NCBI GenBank assembly: GCA_023388055.1
Contig: JAEWGW010000046.1
Coordinates: forward strand, 124,001-188,000
Source: Bacillota bacterium
Lineage (GTDB): Bacteria > Bacillota > Bacilli > Paenibacillales > NBRC-103111
DNA length: 64,000 nt
Direction: 5' to 3'
Part shown: piece after piece, positions 50,571-59,692 of the stretch
How the letters are laid out: every line of letters starts with the position of its first letter
Numbering within the stretch: position 1 is the stretch's first letter
Notes under the pieces: model-generated
What the model was told of the DNA's origin: nothing
The model's database searches: none
The model's input: only the letters and a program-made list of their open reading frames with translations
Made by a program: the position numbers and the translations under genes

Positions 50571-51922
50571 AGACAAGCCTCCAGTTCCTGCATGAATGCG
50601 TCGATTTCATCCTTGGTCCGCTGCTCGGTAACAGCCACCAGCATATGTCCGGACAGCTCCGGATAAGCCAACCCCAAATCATAGCCGCCGAGGAAGCCTT
50701 TTTCCAGCAGCTTGGTGTTCACCGCCTGGATATCCGCACCCTCCGGCAGGTGGAGTACAAATTCGTTGAAGAAGGGAGCGGCATAGGCAAGCCGCACCTT
50801 GCCGCCGGGAACCTCAGCCAGTCCAGCGGCATACCGCGCCTTACGATAGTTCAGAAGCGCCGCCTCGCGGAAGCCCTCCTTGCCCATGACGGACATATAT
50901 ACCGATGCGCACAGCGCCAGCAGCGCCTGGTTGGAGCATATATTCGAGGTGGCCTTCTCCCGGCGGATATGCTGCTCCCGGGCCTGAAGAGTCAGCACAA
51001 AGCCGCGTTTGCCATCCTTGTCCACCGTTTGGCCTACGATCCGGCCAGGCATCCGGCGCATCAGTGCCTCCGTAACTGCGAAGAAGCCGCAGGTGGGGCC
51101 GCCGAAGGAGGCAGGAATCCCCAGAGGCTGGGCATCGCCCACCACTACATCAGCTCCGAGCTTGCCGGGAGATTCCAGCAGGCCAAGGGAAAGCGGGTTA
51201 ACACTCATCACCAGCAGGCCTTTGACCTCGTGGACCATGGCTTCGATAGCCGGAATATCCTCCAGATGGCCAAGGAAATTGGGGGATTGCACCAGTACCG
51301 CAGCGGTGTCACCGTCAATGGCGGCGGCCAGCTTTTTCAGATCGGTAACCCCTTCCTTAAAGTCCACCTCCACAATCTCCAGACCAAGACCGCGGGCCGT
51401 GGTGTGGACAATCTCCCGGGCTTCGGGATGCACCGTGCGGGACACCACGATTTTCCGCCGTTTTACCGCTCCGGCCGCTAGCGCCGCTGCTTCAGCCAGC
51501 GCCGTCGCCCCGTCGTACATACTGGCGTTGGCCACCTTCATGCCGGTCAGCTCGCAGATATAGGACTGGAATTCGAAGATGGCCTGCAGCTCCCCTTGGC
51601 TGATTTCCGGCTGATACGGCGTGTACGCCGTATAAAACTCGGACCGGGAGATCAGATGCTGGATCACCACGGGAATTTGGTGGTCATACAACCCGGCCCC
51701 CAAAAAGGAGGTATACCGCTCAAAGTCGGCATTCCGGGAGGCGAGCCCCTTGAGATGCTTCATTAATGCCGGCTCGCTTAAAGCCCCGGACATGGGCAGA
51801 GTGCCGGAATATTTTACTGCTTCGGGAATATCCGCGAACAGCTCCGCTACGGATTCCGCGCCGATCACCTCCAGCATTTGCTGTTCGTCCTCCGCCGTCA
51901 TAGGCAAGTACCGATGCTTCAT
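50567..51922 (-). CDS. gcvPA: Glycine dehydrogenase (decarboxylating) subunit 1
   Basis: 451-residue N-terminal half of the split P protein. Start ATG 51922 has AGGAGGAG upstream and begins MKHRYLPMTAEDEQQML; the longer frame lacks support. Standard blocks are AYTPYQPEISQGELQAIFEF, YDGATALAEAAALA and PLGIPASFGGPTCGFFA. It starts 70 bp after gcvT; the spacer holds short CCTGGTT/CCTTGTT direct repeats. Coupled to gcvPB by a 4-bp overlap. Confidence 0.96.
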   Translation of the reverse strand: MKHRYLPMTAEDEQQMLEVIGAESVAELFADIPEAVKYSGTLPMSGALSEPALMKHLKGLASRNADFERYTSFLGAGLYDHQIPVVIQHLISRSEFYTAYTPYQPEISQGELQAIFEFQSYICELTGMKVANASMYDGATALAEAAALAAGAVKRRKIVVSRTVHPEAREIVHTTARGLGLEIVEVDFKEGVTDLKKLAAAIDGDTAAVLVQSPNFLGHLEDIPAIEAMVHEVKGLLVMSVNPLSLGLLESPGKLGADVVVGDAQPLGIPASFGGPTCGFFAVTEALMRRMPGRIVGQTVDKDGKRGFVLTLQAREQHIRREKATSNICSNQALLALCASVYMSVMGKEGFREAALLNYRKARYAAGLAEVPGGKVRLAYAAPFFNEFVLHLPEGADIQAVNTKLLEKGFLGGYDLGLAYPELSGHMLVAVTEQRTKDEIDAFMQELEACL

Positions 51923-51992
51923 ATGGTTAGCTCCTCCTGTCTCCTGGTTCCTGGTTCCTTGTTCCTTGTTCCTGTTTCGTGCTATTGCCCTG

Positions 51993-53126
51993 CTATTTCT
52001 CCACACTCCTGCGGTAAAACGGGGTTTTGACCACCTTGGCCTTCAGCCGTTTACCGCGGATTTCCACCCAAACCTCCGTGTCCGGCGCGCTGTATTCCCG
52101 CTTCAGAAGGGCCAGCCCCACATTCCGCTTTAAGGTAGGGGATTGGGTGCCTGTGGTAATTTCACCAATAAGCTCACCCTCAGCCCCGGCATATACCGGA
52201 TAATGGCTGCGGGGAATGCCTCTGTCCAGCATCTCGATGCCCGCCAGCTTCCGGGGCAGCCCTGCCTCCTTTTGCTTCAATAAAGCCTCCCGGCCGATAA
52301 ACTCCCCTTTATCCAGCTTCACAAACATCCCCAGCCCCGCCTCCAAAGGAGTAATCTCCCGGGAAAGCTCCTGGCCGTAAAGAGGCAGCCTCGCCTCAAA
52401 ACGCAGCGTATCCCGGGCTCCCAGCCCCACGGGAACCAGACCGTCGTCCTTGCCGGCGGCCAGCAGACCGCGCCACACGGCTGGCGCATCCTCTACCCGC
52501 AGATACAGCTCGAAGCCATCCTCCCCGGTGTATCCGGTACGGGAGACCAAAGCCTGCACGCCGCAGACATGAGCCTCCTCCAAAAACCGGAAAGGTCCCA
52601 ACTCCCCAACAGGAGCATCCGTCACCCGGCCAAGAATCCGTACCGCCGCAGGTCCTTGCAGCGCCAGAAGCGCGGTAGCCTCGGAGCAATCCGTCAGCTC
52701 CACGGCAGGAACCGCCCCCTCCGCAGCTGCAGGCAAATGACTCTCCAGCCATTGGAAGTCCTTGCCGATGTTGGAGGCGTTCACCACCAGCATAAAACGC
52801 TCCTCACCCAAACGGTAGATCAGCAGATCGTCCACCACACCACCCTCCGGGTAACACAGAAGCGTATATTGGGCCTGCCCCGGTGCCAGCTTGGAAACAT
52901 CATTCACGGTCATCCTCTGGAGGAAAGCCTCCGCCTCCGGCCCCGCCACCAGAAATTCTCCCATGTGGGACACATCGAACAGCCCGGCCCGCTGCCGGAC
53001 CGCATCATGCTCCGCCTGGATGCCGGCGAATTGCACCGGCAGCTCCCAGCCGCCGAAATCAATACAGCGCGCCCCTTCCGTTTCCCCATAACAGGGGAAC
53101 AACGGCGTCCGCTTTAATCCCTCCAT
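51993..53126 (-). CDS. gcvT: Glycine cleavage system T protein (aminomethyltransferase)
   Basis: 377 residues. Tetrahydrofolate-dependent enzyme that takes the methylene group from H protein and releases ammonia. Blocks: GWELPVQFAGIQAEHDAVR, FDVSHMGEF, QYTLLCYPEGGVVDDLL, SRTGYTGEDGFELY. ATG 53126 is set by GGAGGTGG; the open frame continuing to 53270 is translated riboswitch. First gene of the gcvT-gcvPA-gcvPB operon, controlled by the glycine riboswitch upstream. Confidence 0.97.
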   Translation of the reverse strand: MEGLKRTPLFPCYGETEGARCIDFGGWELPVQFAGIQAEHDAVRQRAGLFDVSHMGEFLVAGPEAEAFLQRMTVNDVSKLAPGQAQYTLLCYPEGGVVDDLLIYRLGEERFMLVVNASNIGKDFQWLESHLPAAAEGAVPAVELTDCSEATALLALQGPAAVRILGRVTDAPVGELGPFRFLEEAHVCGVQALVSRTGYTGEDGFELYLRVEDAPAVWRGLLAAGKDDGLVPVGLGARDTLRFEARLPLYGQELSREITPLEAGLGMFVKLDKGEFIGREALLKQKEAGLPRKLAGIEMLDRGIPRSHYPVYAGAEGELIGEITTGTQSPTLKRNVGLALLKREYSAPDTEVWVEIRGKRLKAKVVKTPFYRRSVEK

Positions 53127-53199
53127 GCCGCCACCTCCAAAAAAATATAAAAAAGGACAGGCGAAAAGGCTCAAACAGGAAACTACCCGTGTTTTATCA

Positions 53200-53445
53200 C
53201 GAATAGATCCGGTAGCCTTCCGCTCTGTCCCTTGTACCTGAGAGTTGCCTTGCCTGTTGAACAGTGTCAAGTTTCCCCTTGGGTGATCCCGGTTATATCC
53301 CTATGATACGAACATATCCCGCGATGCTCTCCAGAGTTGCGTCCGGCAGAGGTCCTTTTGCCTGAGAGATTCACCTGCTGTCAGGTTTACTCCTTCGGCG
53401 CCGCCTCATTCTTCCACAGGCGATCTCTCCCGCTGCCATCATCCG
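53200..53445 (-). promoter_or_regulatory. Tandem glycine riboswitch
   Basis: Two glycine aptamers in series on the minus strand, before gcvT. Aptamer 1 (about 53438-53312) has GGCGCCGAAGGAGTAAAC, TGAATCTCTCAGGCAAAAGG, ACTCTGGAGAG. Aptamer 2 (about 53295-53205) has AAGGGGAAACTTG, CAACTCTCAGGTACAAGG and GACAGAG. These are the standard cores of the class. Glycine binding turns on the gcv genes so that excess glycine is oxidised (family knowledge). No separate terminator was resolved between 53200 and 53127. Confidence 0.95.
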
Positions 53446-53478
53446 CCTATTCAGTTGTAGTTTACCATCGTTAGCACC

Positions 53479-53508
53479 ATTATAAACGTCTGCCCAAGGA
53501 AGGTGCAA
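53479..53508 (-). promoter_or_regulatory. Promoter of the gcv operon
   Basis: On the minus strand TTGCAC (53503-53508), 18-bp spacer, TATAAT (53479-53484). The start point near 53472 lies just upstream of the first aptamer. Confidence 0.7.
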
Positions 53509-53535
53509 TGAAACCTTCACCGAATTTTCACCATT

Positions 53536-53564
53536 TTGACAAAAGCACCAATTTCCCTTATGAT
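53536..53564 (+). promoter_or_regulatory. Promoter of the Ktr-like gene
   Basis: TTGACA (53536-53541), 17-bp spacer, TATGAT (53559-53564). Confidence 0.7.
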
Positions 53565-53633
53565 GATGCCAATTCCAGCCAATATGACAGACTTCAAAAC
53601 GGCGGATGAACCGCCTTCAAGGAGAACCGCACC

Positions 53634-55037
53634 ATGATGAAAAACCTTACCAGCAGGCTAAGTCCGGTCAGACGGAACTACGAACGGATGGACCTTTTTC
53701 TGAACCGGATCAAAAATAGAATCAGCCCGCCCCAATTGGTTACAGCCATCTTTATTATTCTTATTCTGGCGGGTACGTTTCTGCTCTCCCTTCCTCATGC
53801 TGCGGAAAACGGGGAATCGGTGGGATTTTTGAATGCCTTTTTTACCGCCACCTCCGCTGTATGTGTAAACGGCCTGATCGTCATCGATACAGGCGGCTCT
53901 TTCTCCCATCTGGGGGAGATTGTCATCATGGTCCTGATACAGGTTGGGGGCCTTGGTTTTATGACCATGGGGGTAATGGTAGCCATTATCCTGGGCCGCA
54001 AAATCGGGCTGAAGCAGCGGCTGATCCTGCAGCAGACCACCCAATCCACTTCTGTGCAGGGACTTGTCCGCCTGTCCTTGCATATGGTGGCCATTTCCTT
54101 TGTCCTGGAAACGGTAGCGGCGATTATTTTGGCCCTGCGGTGGCAGGGGGAAATGGGCTGGGCCCGGGCTTTCTATTACGGCATCTTTCATGCCATTTCC
54201 GCCTTTAACAATGCGGGTTTTTCCCTGTGGCATGACAGCCTCTCCCGGCATATCGGCGATCCGGTGGTGAACCTGACCATCACCGTGCTGTTCCTGATTG
54301 GGGGATTGGGCTTTATCGTGGTGGTGGAGGTGCTGCGCAAACGGTCCTGGCGGAAGCTGTCTCTGCATTCCAAGGTGGTGCTGCTGGGTTCGGCAGTTCT
54401 CACCTTATTCGGCTTCGTGGTGGTGTTCCTGCTGGAGAGCTGGAATCCGGCCACCTTCGGTAGCTTGACCTGGTCGGAGCGGCTGCTGGCCGCTTTTTTC
54501 CAAGGGTCAGCACCACGAAGCGCCGGCTTCAACTCCATCGAAATCGGGAGCATGTTATCCGCCACCCAGTTTCTGATGATCATTCTGATGTTTATCGGCG
54601 CCGCATCCGGCGGTACAGGGGGCGGTATCAAAATCAATACCTTCATTGTACTGGTGCTGGCCACCTTCAACACCTTCCGGGGAGGCGGCCAAATTCACGC
54701 CTTCGGGCGAAGGATTAACCAGGAAACGGTGATGCGGGCCTTGGCCGTTACCATGAGCGCCATTGCCGGGGTGTTGATCGTCACCATGGCCTTGACCATT
54801 ACCGAGGACTTGATGCACGAGCAGTTTCTTTCCATCTTATTTGAAGCGGTCTCTGCATTCAGCACCACCGGCATGTCCATGGGGCTGACTCCGGACCTTT
54901 CTCCTGCGGGCAAGGCGATCGTCACCATTACCATGTTCGCCGGTAGGTTAGGTCCCTTGACATTGGCATACGCCCTGTCCCAAAAGAAACGGGTCACCAA
55001 AATTGGATACCCGGAGGACAATATTCTTATCGGCTGA
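53634..55037 (+). CDS. ktrB: Potassium uptake channel subunit, KtrB/TrkH family
   Basis: 467-residue membrane protein with four M1-P-M2 units. The four pore segments are TATSAVCVNGLIVID, FHAISAFNNAGFS, GSAPRSAGFNSIE and EAVSAFSTTGMSMGLT; the filter glycine is kept in each. In the first, Asn replaces the usual Thr before the filter glycine (normally C-V-T-G). Mid-protein gating loop ASGGTGGGIKINTF is present. It needs a cytoplasmic KtrA/C regulator, which is not encoded nearby. AAGGAG precedes ATG 53634. Confidence 0.93.
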   Translation: MMKNLTSRLSPVRRNYERMDLFLNRIKNRISPPQLVTAIFIILILAGTFLLSLPHAAENGESVGFLNAFFTATSAVCVNGLIVIDTGGSFSHLGEIVIMVLIQVGGLGFMTMGVMVAIILGRKIGLKQRLILQQTTQSTSVQGLVRLSLHMVAISFVLETVAAIILALRWQGEMGWARAFYYGIFHAISAFNNAGFSLWHDSLSRHIGDPVVNLTITVLFLIGGLGFIVVVEVLRKRSWRKLSLHSKVVLLGSAVLTLFGFVVVFLLESWNPATFGSLTWSERLLAAFFQGSAPRSAGFNSIEIGSMLSATQFLMIILMFIGAASGGTGGGIKINTFIVLVLATFNTFRGGGQIHAFGRRINQETVMRALAVTMSAIAGVLIVTMALTITEDLMHEQFLSILFEAVSAFSTTGMSMGLTPDLSPAGKAIVTITMFAGRLGPLTLAYALSQKKRVTKIGYPEDNILIG

Positions 55038-55147
55038 GTGCAGCCGGCAGGCAGGCTTGAGAAAACGTTTTCCTTGACGCGTCCCGCCAAGACTCCTAGA
55101 CTGAAGGAAACCATGCTTTGGGTTGCTTACTAAGGGAGGAAAAACAA

Positions 55148-56308
55148 ATGTTGCCAGGCTTTAAAGACCGCAAATATTGGGTGGAATCATTAACGGCCAT
55201 CGCCCGGCCCGTGTTGGAGAACCTGGCACGCAGAGAGTTGAAGGCGGCCATGCCCGTGGAATGCGCAGCCGGTCGTGAAAGTGACCGGGCTCACTTTTCC
55301 CATCTGGAGGCCTTCGCCCGCACCATGACCGGACTCGCCCCCTGGCTGGAGACACCTGCGGAAGACCCGGAGGAGGAGCAGCTGCGCAGGAGATTTGCCG
55401 GGCTGGCCCGGCAATGCCTCGATGCCGCTACGGATCCGGAATCGCCGGATTATCTGAACTTCGGCTACGAATACCAGCCCATTGTGGATGCTGCCTTCCT
55501 GGCCCATGCCATTCTGCGGGCTCCCGGTGAGCTGTGGGACAAGCTGGAGCTCCGTGTCCGGCAGAATGTGGCGGCGGCACTGAAGCAAACCCGCACCCGG
55601 AAGCCGTTCTTCTGCAATTGGCTGCTGTTTTCGGCCATTATCGAAACGGCGCTGCGGCATATGGGTGAGGAGGACTGGGACCCGATGCGCATCGACTACG
55701 CCCTGCGGCAGCATGAGCAGTGGTATGTCGGCGACGGGGCCTACGGGGACGGACCGGAATTCCATTGGGACTATTATAACAGCTTCGTGATCCAGCCCAT
55801 GCTGGTGGATATCATCCGCTACGCCGGCAGCGCCTCCAACGAATGGGCGGCTATGGCTCCGGCTATTCAACGGCGGGCTGTACGCTACGGTGAAATTCTG
55901 GAGCGGTTCATTGCACCGGACGGCACCTTCCCGCCTGTTGGCCGCTCCTTGGCCTACCGCTTCGGCGCCATGCAGCATCTCTCCCAGATGGCATTGCAGC
56001 ATACCCTTCCTGCCGGTGTGTATCCGGCTCAGGTCCGCTGCGCTCTGACGGCTGTGATCCGGCGGACGTTGGCTGTGCCGGGAACCTTCGATGAGGGCGG
56101 CTGGCTGCGCATCGGCTTTACCGGAAGCCAGCCGGATGTGGCGGAAGGGTATATTTCAACAGGCAGCCTGTACCTGTGTTCAGCCGTATTCCTGCCCCTG
56201 GGGCTTCCCGCAGGGGACGAGTTCTGGTCAGGTGATCCGAGGGAATGGACCTCCGCCAGAATGTGGTCCGGCCAGCCTGCTGTAAGCGACCATGCGCTGG
56301 GAGAATAA
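55148..56308 (+). CDS. DUF2264-family protein
   Basis: 386 residues, soluble. Typical DUF2264 blocks are RKYWVESLTAIARPVLENLA, LNFGYEYQPIVDAAFLAHAI, FFCNWLLFSAIIETALRHMG, WYVGDGAYGDGPEFHWDYYN and FIAPDGTFPPVGRSLAYRFG. The fold is expected to be an alpha/alpha barrel like polysaccharide lyases or unsaturated glucuronyl hydrolases; members often sit near plant-sugar genes, so a glycan-related role is plausible (inference). GGGAGG precedes ATG 55148. Monocistronic with a terminator. Confidence 0.85.
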   Translation: MLPGFKDRKYWVESLTAIARPVLENLARRELKAAMPVECAAGRESDRAHFSHLEAFARTMTGLAPWLETPAEDPEEEQLRRRFAGLARQCLDAATDPESPDYLNFGYEYQPIVDAAFLAHAILRAPGELWDKLELRVRQNVAAALKQTRTRKPFFCNWLLFSAIIETALRHMGEEDWDPMRIDYALRQHEQWYVGDGAYGDGPEFHWDYYNSFVIQPMLVDIIRYAGSASNEWAAMAPAIQRRAVRYGEILERFIAPDGTFPPVGRSLAYRFGAMQHLSQMALQHTLPAGVYPAQVRCALTAVIRRTLAVPGTFDEGGWLRIGFTGSQPDVAEGYISTGSLYLCSAVFLPLGLPAGDEFWSGDPREWTSARMWSGQPAVSDHALGE

Positions 56309-56315
56309 AACAACC

Positions 56316-56356
56316 AAAAAACCGCTCCGCGGCAGCAATGCCGGGAAGCGGTTTTT
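56316..56356. terminator. Bidirectional terminator
   Basis: AAACCGCT ... AGCGGTTT with inner CGGC/GCCG, poly-A before and poly-T after, between the convergent DUF2264 and AI-2E-type genes. Confidence 0.88.
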
Positions 56357-56372
56357 ATTTTGGAGCAGACGG

Positions 56373-57389
56373 TCAGGCTTTGGGTTCATCCAGAACCGGC
56401 ACATCAAGAATATCCAGAATGAAGATGAAGATGGGAATGCCGATAATGAAGCCCCAGACCCCCAGATAATGCTCCGAGAACAGCAGGATCACGAAGGTAT
56501 AGAACACGGGCAGGTTGGTTTTGGAGGACATCAGCTTGGGGTTCAGGAAATACCCTTCGATGAAGTGCAGTACGGTTATCATGATGATGACATACACCAC
56601 CATCAGAATTCCGTTCAGGGTATATCCGATAATTCCCAGCGGAATCAGCGAGATCATAACCCCCGCCACCGGGATCAGACTCAGCACAAACACCAGAATC
56701 CCCAATGCAAACAGGTACGGGAAACCCAGCAAAGACAAGCCAACGACGGTAAACACCGTATTGAACAGGGCAATCATAAATTGCGCCTCAATCACCTTGC
56801 CAAAGGAACGTACGAATTTGCGGCCGAAGTACTCCATTTCCTGATAGAGCCACCCAATTTTGCTGACACGCAGCTTATTGGTGAATTTCACAATCCGGTT
56901 CTTCTCCAGAATGAAGAAAAGACTCAGGATCAGCGCCATCAAAAAGGTGGTACCCCAGTTGCTGATGATCAGGATGTAGTCAAATCCATGCTGAAGATAG
57001 GATTGAAAGTTCATTTGCTTCAGGGCATCGGCAATATACTGGGAAATTTGCGTGTTGCCCGGAGGATTGCCTGCGATCTTGATCAGGTAATCGGACAGCT
57101 GCCTGATCTGGGATACGATCTTGGGGGAGTACATGACGATCCCCAGGGTCACCAGACCCACAACCCCCAGATAGAGCAGAATGACCACCACATGATAAGG
57201 CACCTTGAAAAACCGGTTCAGCCATGCGGTAATGTGGGACTGAAGGCTGTTCATGATGAAGGTGAACAAAAACACCAGCAGCACCAGATTCAGCATATCC
57301 CTCATAAAGTACAAGAGGATACAGATCAGTCCCAGAATGGAAAAGCGCTTTACTGTGGGATTCGAAAAAACATTCCTGAAATAATCCAT
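56373..57389 (-). CDS. AI-2E/PerM-family transporter
   Basis: 338 residues, eight membrane segments in the usual clusters (ILGLICILLYFMRDMLNLV, VVILLYLGVVGLVTLGIVMY, then four C-terminal helices). The C-terminal block VIEAQFMIALFNTVFTVVGL and LSLIPVAGVMISLIPLGIIG with HFIEGYFLNPKLMSSKTNLP is characteristic. Family members export autoinducer-2 or act as Na+(Li+)/H+ antiporters; which applies here is open. AGGAG lies 8 nt before ATG 57389. Confidence 0.92.
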   Translation of the reverse strand: MDYFRNVFSNPTVKRFSILGLICILLYFMRDMLNLVLLVFLFTFIMNSLQSHITAWLNRFFKVPYHVVVILLYLGVVGLVTLGIVMYSPKIVSQIRQLSDYLIKIAGNPPGNTQISQYIADALKQMNFQSYLQHGFDYILIISNWGTTFLMALILSLFFILEKNRIVKFTNKLRVSKIGWLYQEMEYFGRKFVRSFGKVIEAQFMIALFNTVFTVVGLSLLGFPYLFALGILVFVLSLIPVAGVMISLIPLGIIGYTLNGILMVVYVIIMITVLHFIEGYFLNPKLMSSKTNLPVFYTFVILLFSEHYLGVWGFIIGIPIFIFILDILDVPVLDEPKA

Positions 57390-57478
57390 TGCCTCTGCTC
57401 CTGTTCACCAGCCGCTCAGAAAAAGGGTACACCCTCGGGGCTTAATCTGTCTTCATTTATTATACATGATTCCGCTGC

Positions 57479-58336
57479 TTAAGAAAAACCGGGGTTTTCC
57501 AGCATTCCGGGTGTTACGGCTGGAACAAGTCCTTCCTCTGCAGCTCTAGTCAGCAAGGCGCGGACGGCTCCGTAACCCTGCTCCCCCAAATTGCGGGTAA
57601 ACTCATTCACATACAGGTTGATATGGGCATCCGCCACCTGGGGCGACATCTCCTGGGCATGCTCCAGCACGTAGGAGCGGGAAGCCTGCGGGTTGGCCCA
57701 GGCGTATTCCACTGAAGCGCGGATCCATCCGGCCACCTGCGCCGGATCCAGATCCTTGCGGGCGATTATCGCCCCTAAGGGTATAGGCAAGCCGGTGTCT
57801 TCCTCCCACCAGGCCCCCATGTCCGCCAGCAGCGTCAGCCCGTAGTTGGGGTAGGTGAAGCGGGCTTCATGGATAACCAGCCCGGCGTCGATGTCCCCCT
57901 TCTGCACGGCAGGCATGATCTGGTGAAACGGCATCACTACCACCTCACCGATGCCTCCAGGCACCTGCTTGGCGGCCCAAAGTCGGAACAGCAGATAAGC
58001 GGTGGAGCGTTCACTGGGGACGGCTACCCGTTTGCCGGACAAAAGGGACGGGCCCTGCTCGGCCGAAGCCGGGTCAGCCGTCAGCACCAGTGGGCCGCAG
58101 CCGCGTCCCAGGGCTCCGCCGCAGGGCAGTAGATGGTAGCGGTCCAGCACCCACGGCAAGGCTGCATAGGAGATCTTCAGCACCTCGGGGCCTTCGCCTC
58201 TGGCGGCCAGCCCGTTGGTTATATCAATATCGGCGTAGGTCACCTGGAGCTCCGGCGCTTCCGGCACTAGCCCGTGGGCCCACGCGTGAAATACAAAGGT
58301 ATCGTTGGGACAAGGTGAAAAGGCGATGTTCATCAT
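57479..58336 (-). CDS. mqnD: 1,4-dihydroxy-6-naphthoate synthase
   Basis: 285 residues. Last dedicated enzyme of the early futalosine route to menaquinone; splits cyclic dehypoxanthinyl futalosine to dihydroxynaphthoate. Blocks: FSPCPNDTFVFHAWAHGLV, KISYAALPWVLDRYHLLPCG, ALGRGCGPLVLT, SERSTAYLLFRLW, VIHEARFTYPNYGL. ATG 58336 has AGGAGG 7 nt upstream and overlaps the mqnB stop by 4 bp, so both are coupled. The larger open frame upstream belongs to antisense-free overlap with mqnB. Confidence 0.94.
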   Translation of the reverse strand: MMNIAFSPCPNDTFVFHAWAHGLVPEAPELQVTYADIDITNGLAARGEGPEVLKISYAALPWVLDRYHLLPCGGALGRGCGPLVLTADPASAEQGPSLLSGKRVAVPSERSTAYLLFRLWAAKQVPGGIGEVVVMPFHQIMPAVQKGDIDAGLVIHEARFTYPNYGLTLLADMGAWWEEDTGLPIPLGAIIARKDLDPAQVAGWIRASVEYAWANPQASRSYVLEHAQEMSPQVADAHINLYVNEFTRNLGEQGYGAVRALLTRAAEEGLVPAVTPGMLENPGFS

Positions 58337-59058
58337 TGCTGCACCTCCTGATTGTATGTAAGTTCTGCGGCGTCCGGCTCCAGCCGCCGGTCCAGCAGCT
58401 CCCGGAAGGCGCAGAAGGCCTCCTCCAGCGCCTGCAAGGCTTCCCCGATGCGCCATGCCGCCCGGTCCCGGGGGCCTACCGCGTTGGAGATGCCCCGCAC
58501 CTCCATACAGGGGAGCCCGAACAGGCTGGCGGCGCAGGCCACGCCGTAACCCTCCATGGCTTCGGCGGCAGCGCCGGGATGCCTGGCTTCCCATGCTGCT
58601 GCGGTAGCGGCTGTGCCGGTGGCGGTGGACACGGTCAGCACCGCCCCCGTGAGCACTCTGCGGCCGGGAAACCGCTCCGCCAGGGTGGCCTGGAGCTTCG
58701 CCGCCAGCTCCGTCTGGGCGGACAGCCGGTTGCCGCCGAAGCCAAGCTCCTGAGCGGTCCGGAAACCCTCCGGGGTTTCCGCACCCAGGTCAGCGGCGAT
58801 CATCGCATCGGCGATGACCACACTGCCCACGGGTGCTTGGCCGGGGAAACCGCCGCCGATACCGGCGCTGACCGCAAGGGTATACCCGCCGGAGGCCAAG
58901 GCGGCTCCGGCTGCTGCCGCAGCCATGCCAACACCGGCTCCGGACGTCCTGACATCAAAGCGGGAATCGCTGCCTATACCCCGTACGATAGCCTCGCGCT
59001 CCGCCTCCACGGCGGCAATCACGAGAATGCGGACTTGGTTGGTATGCTGTGCCTCCAT
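58333..59058 (-). CDS. mqnB: Futalosine hydrolase
   Basis: 241-residue nucleoside-phosphorylase-fold enzyme removing hypoxanthine from futalosine. Blocks: RILVIAAVEAEREAIVRGI, SAGIGGGFPG, VVIADAMIAADLGAETPEGF, AEAMEGYGVACAASLFGLPC and VRGISNAVGPRDRAAW. Coupled to mqnD, so the call is firm. With mqnD this shows menaquinone is made by the futalosine route; mqnA, mqnC and others must lie elsewhere. Confidence 0.94.
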   Translation of the reverse strand: MEAQHTNQVRILVIAAVEAEREAIVRGIGSDSRFDVRTSGAGVGMAAAAAGAALASGGYTLAVSAGIGGGFPGQAPVGSVVIADAMIAADLGAETPEGFRTAQELGFGGNRLSAQTELAAKLQATLAERFPGRRVLTGAVLTVSTATGTAATAAAWEARHPGAAAEAMEGYGVACAASLFGLPCMEVRGISNAVGPRDRAAWRIGEALQALEEAFCAFRELLDRRLEPDAAELTYNQEVQQ

Positions 59059-59182
59059 CGTTTCTCATCCTTTGGCTTTGTGACGTCGCATTGCTTGCCT
59101 GTCCTCTTAGTATACGTGAATCCGGCGTTGAAAAAAACTCTTAGAGCGGCTGAGGGGAGAGGCATATGCCTGCTGCGGCGGG

Positions 59183-59598
59183 CTAACGGAAGTGAGAGCC
59201 CTTATTAGGCCAATAAAGCAGGATTTTATACGAAAATGCTGCGTCTACCCCGGCATTTTCATCCCTGGCGATGGCCGCTGGGCCGTGGGCGATTTTAACG
59301 AATCTCACAGCGCTTATATAGCGAAAAAGCGGCTGTTTGCCAACGTAACGAATCTGAGCCACGCTATTGCTTACGTTCAGGTTCTTTTCAGTGTCTTTGA
59401 GCCGGAATAAGGCGCCTCAGATTCGTTACAACCGCAAGAGGGGCCACATGAGCGAAATAGCGTGGCTGAGATTCGTTAAAAAAATCCATACCCCCGTTTT
59501 TCTGCCCACTGTCCTAACGGAAGCCAGCGCCGTTATTTATCCATTATGCGCTCGCTTCTAGCGATCTTGCTTTTGATAACAGCGCTCACCACCGTTAG
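59183..59598. repeat. Compound quartet repeat, locus 6 (seven units)
   Basis: Units in order: 59183-59211 forward, 59296-59323 forward, 59345-59370 forward, 59404-59428 inverted, 59452-59478 inverted, 59514-59542 forward, 59575-59598 inverted. The middle four form a perfect quartet with stem TAACGAATCTSAG. The outer three have the stem AACGGAAG/AACGGTGG, as at locus 3. This looks like one quartet nested in a partial second one. No gene is seen in 59059-59626. Confidence 0.75.
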
Positions 59599-59626
59599 CC
59601 TTTAGCCAGCGCCGCCTGTCTGGACA

Positions 59627-59660
59627 GAAAAGAGCCTTCCGCCGGTAAGCGGGAGGCTCT
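59627..59660 (-). terminator. Terminator of the DoxX gene
   Basis: AGAGCCTTCCGC (59631-59642) pairs with GCGGGAGGCTCT (59649-59660); the minus-strand product runs into TTTTCTG. Confidence 0.75.
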
Positions 59661-59692
59661 ATTTCTTTTATGGATTCCGGGAGGACTCCCGG

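Noticed and set aside
53127..53270. N-terminal extension of GcvT
   Set aside because: This is the glycine riboswitch read as protein; GGAGGTGG sets the start at 53126.
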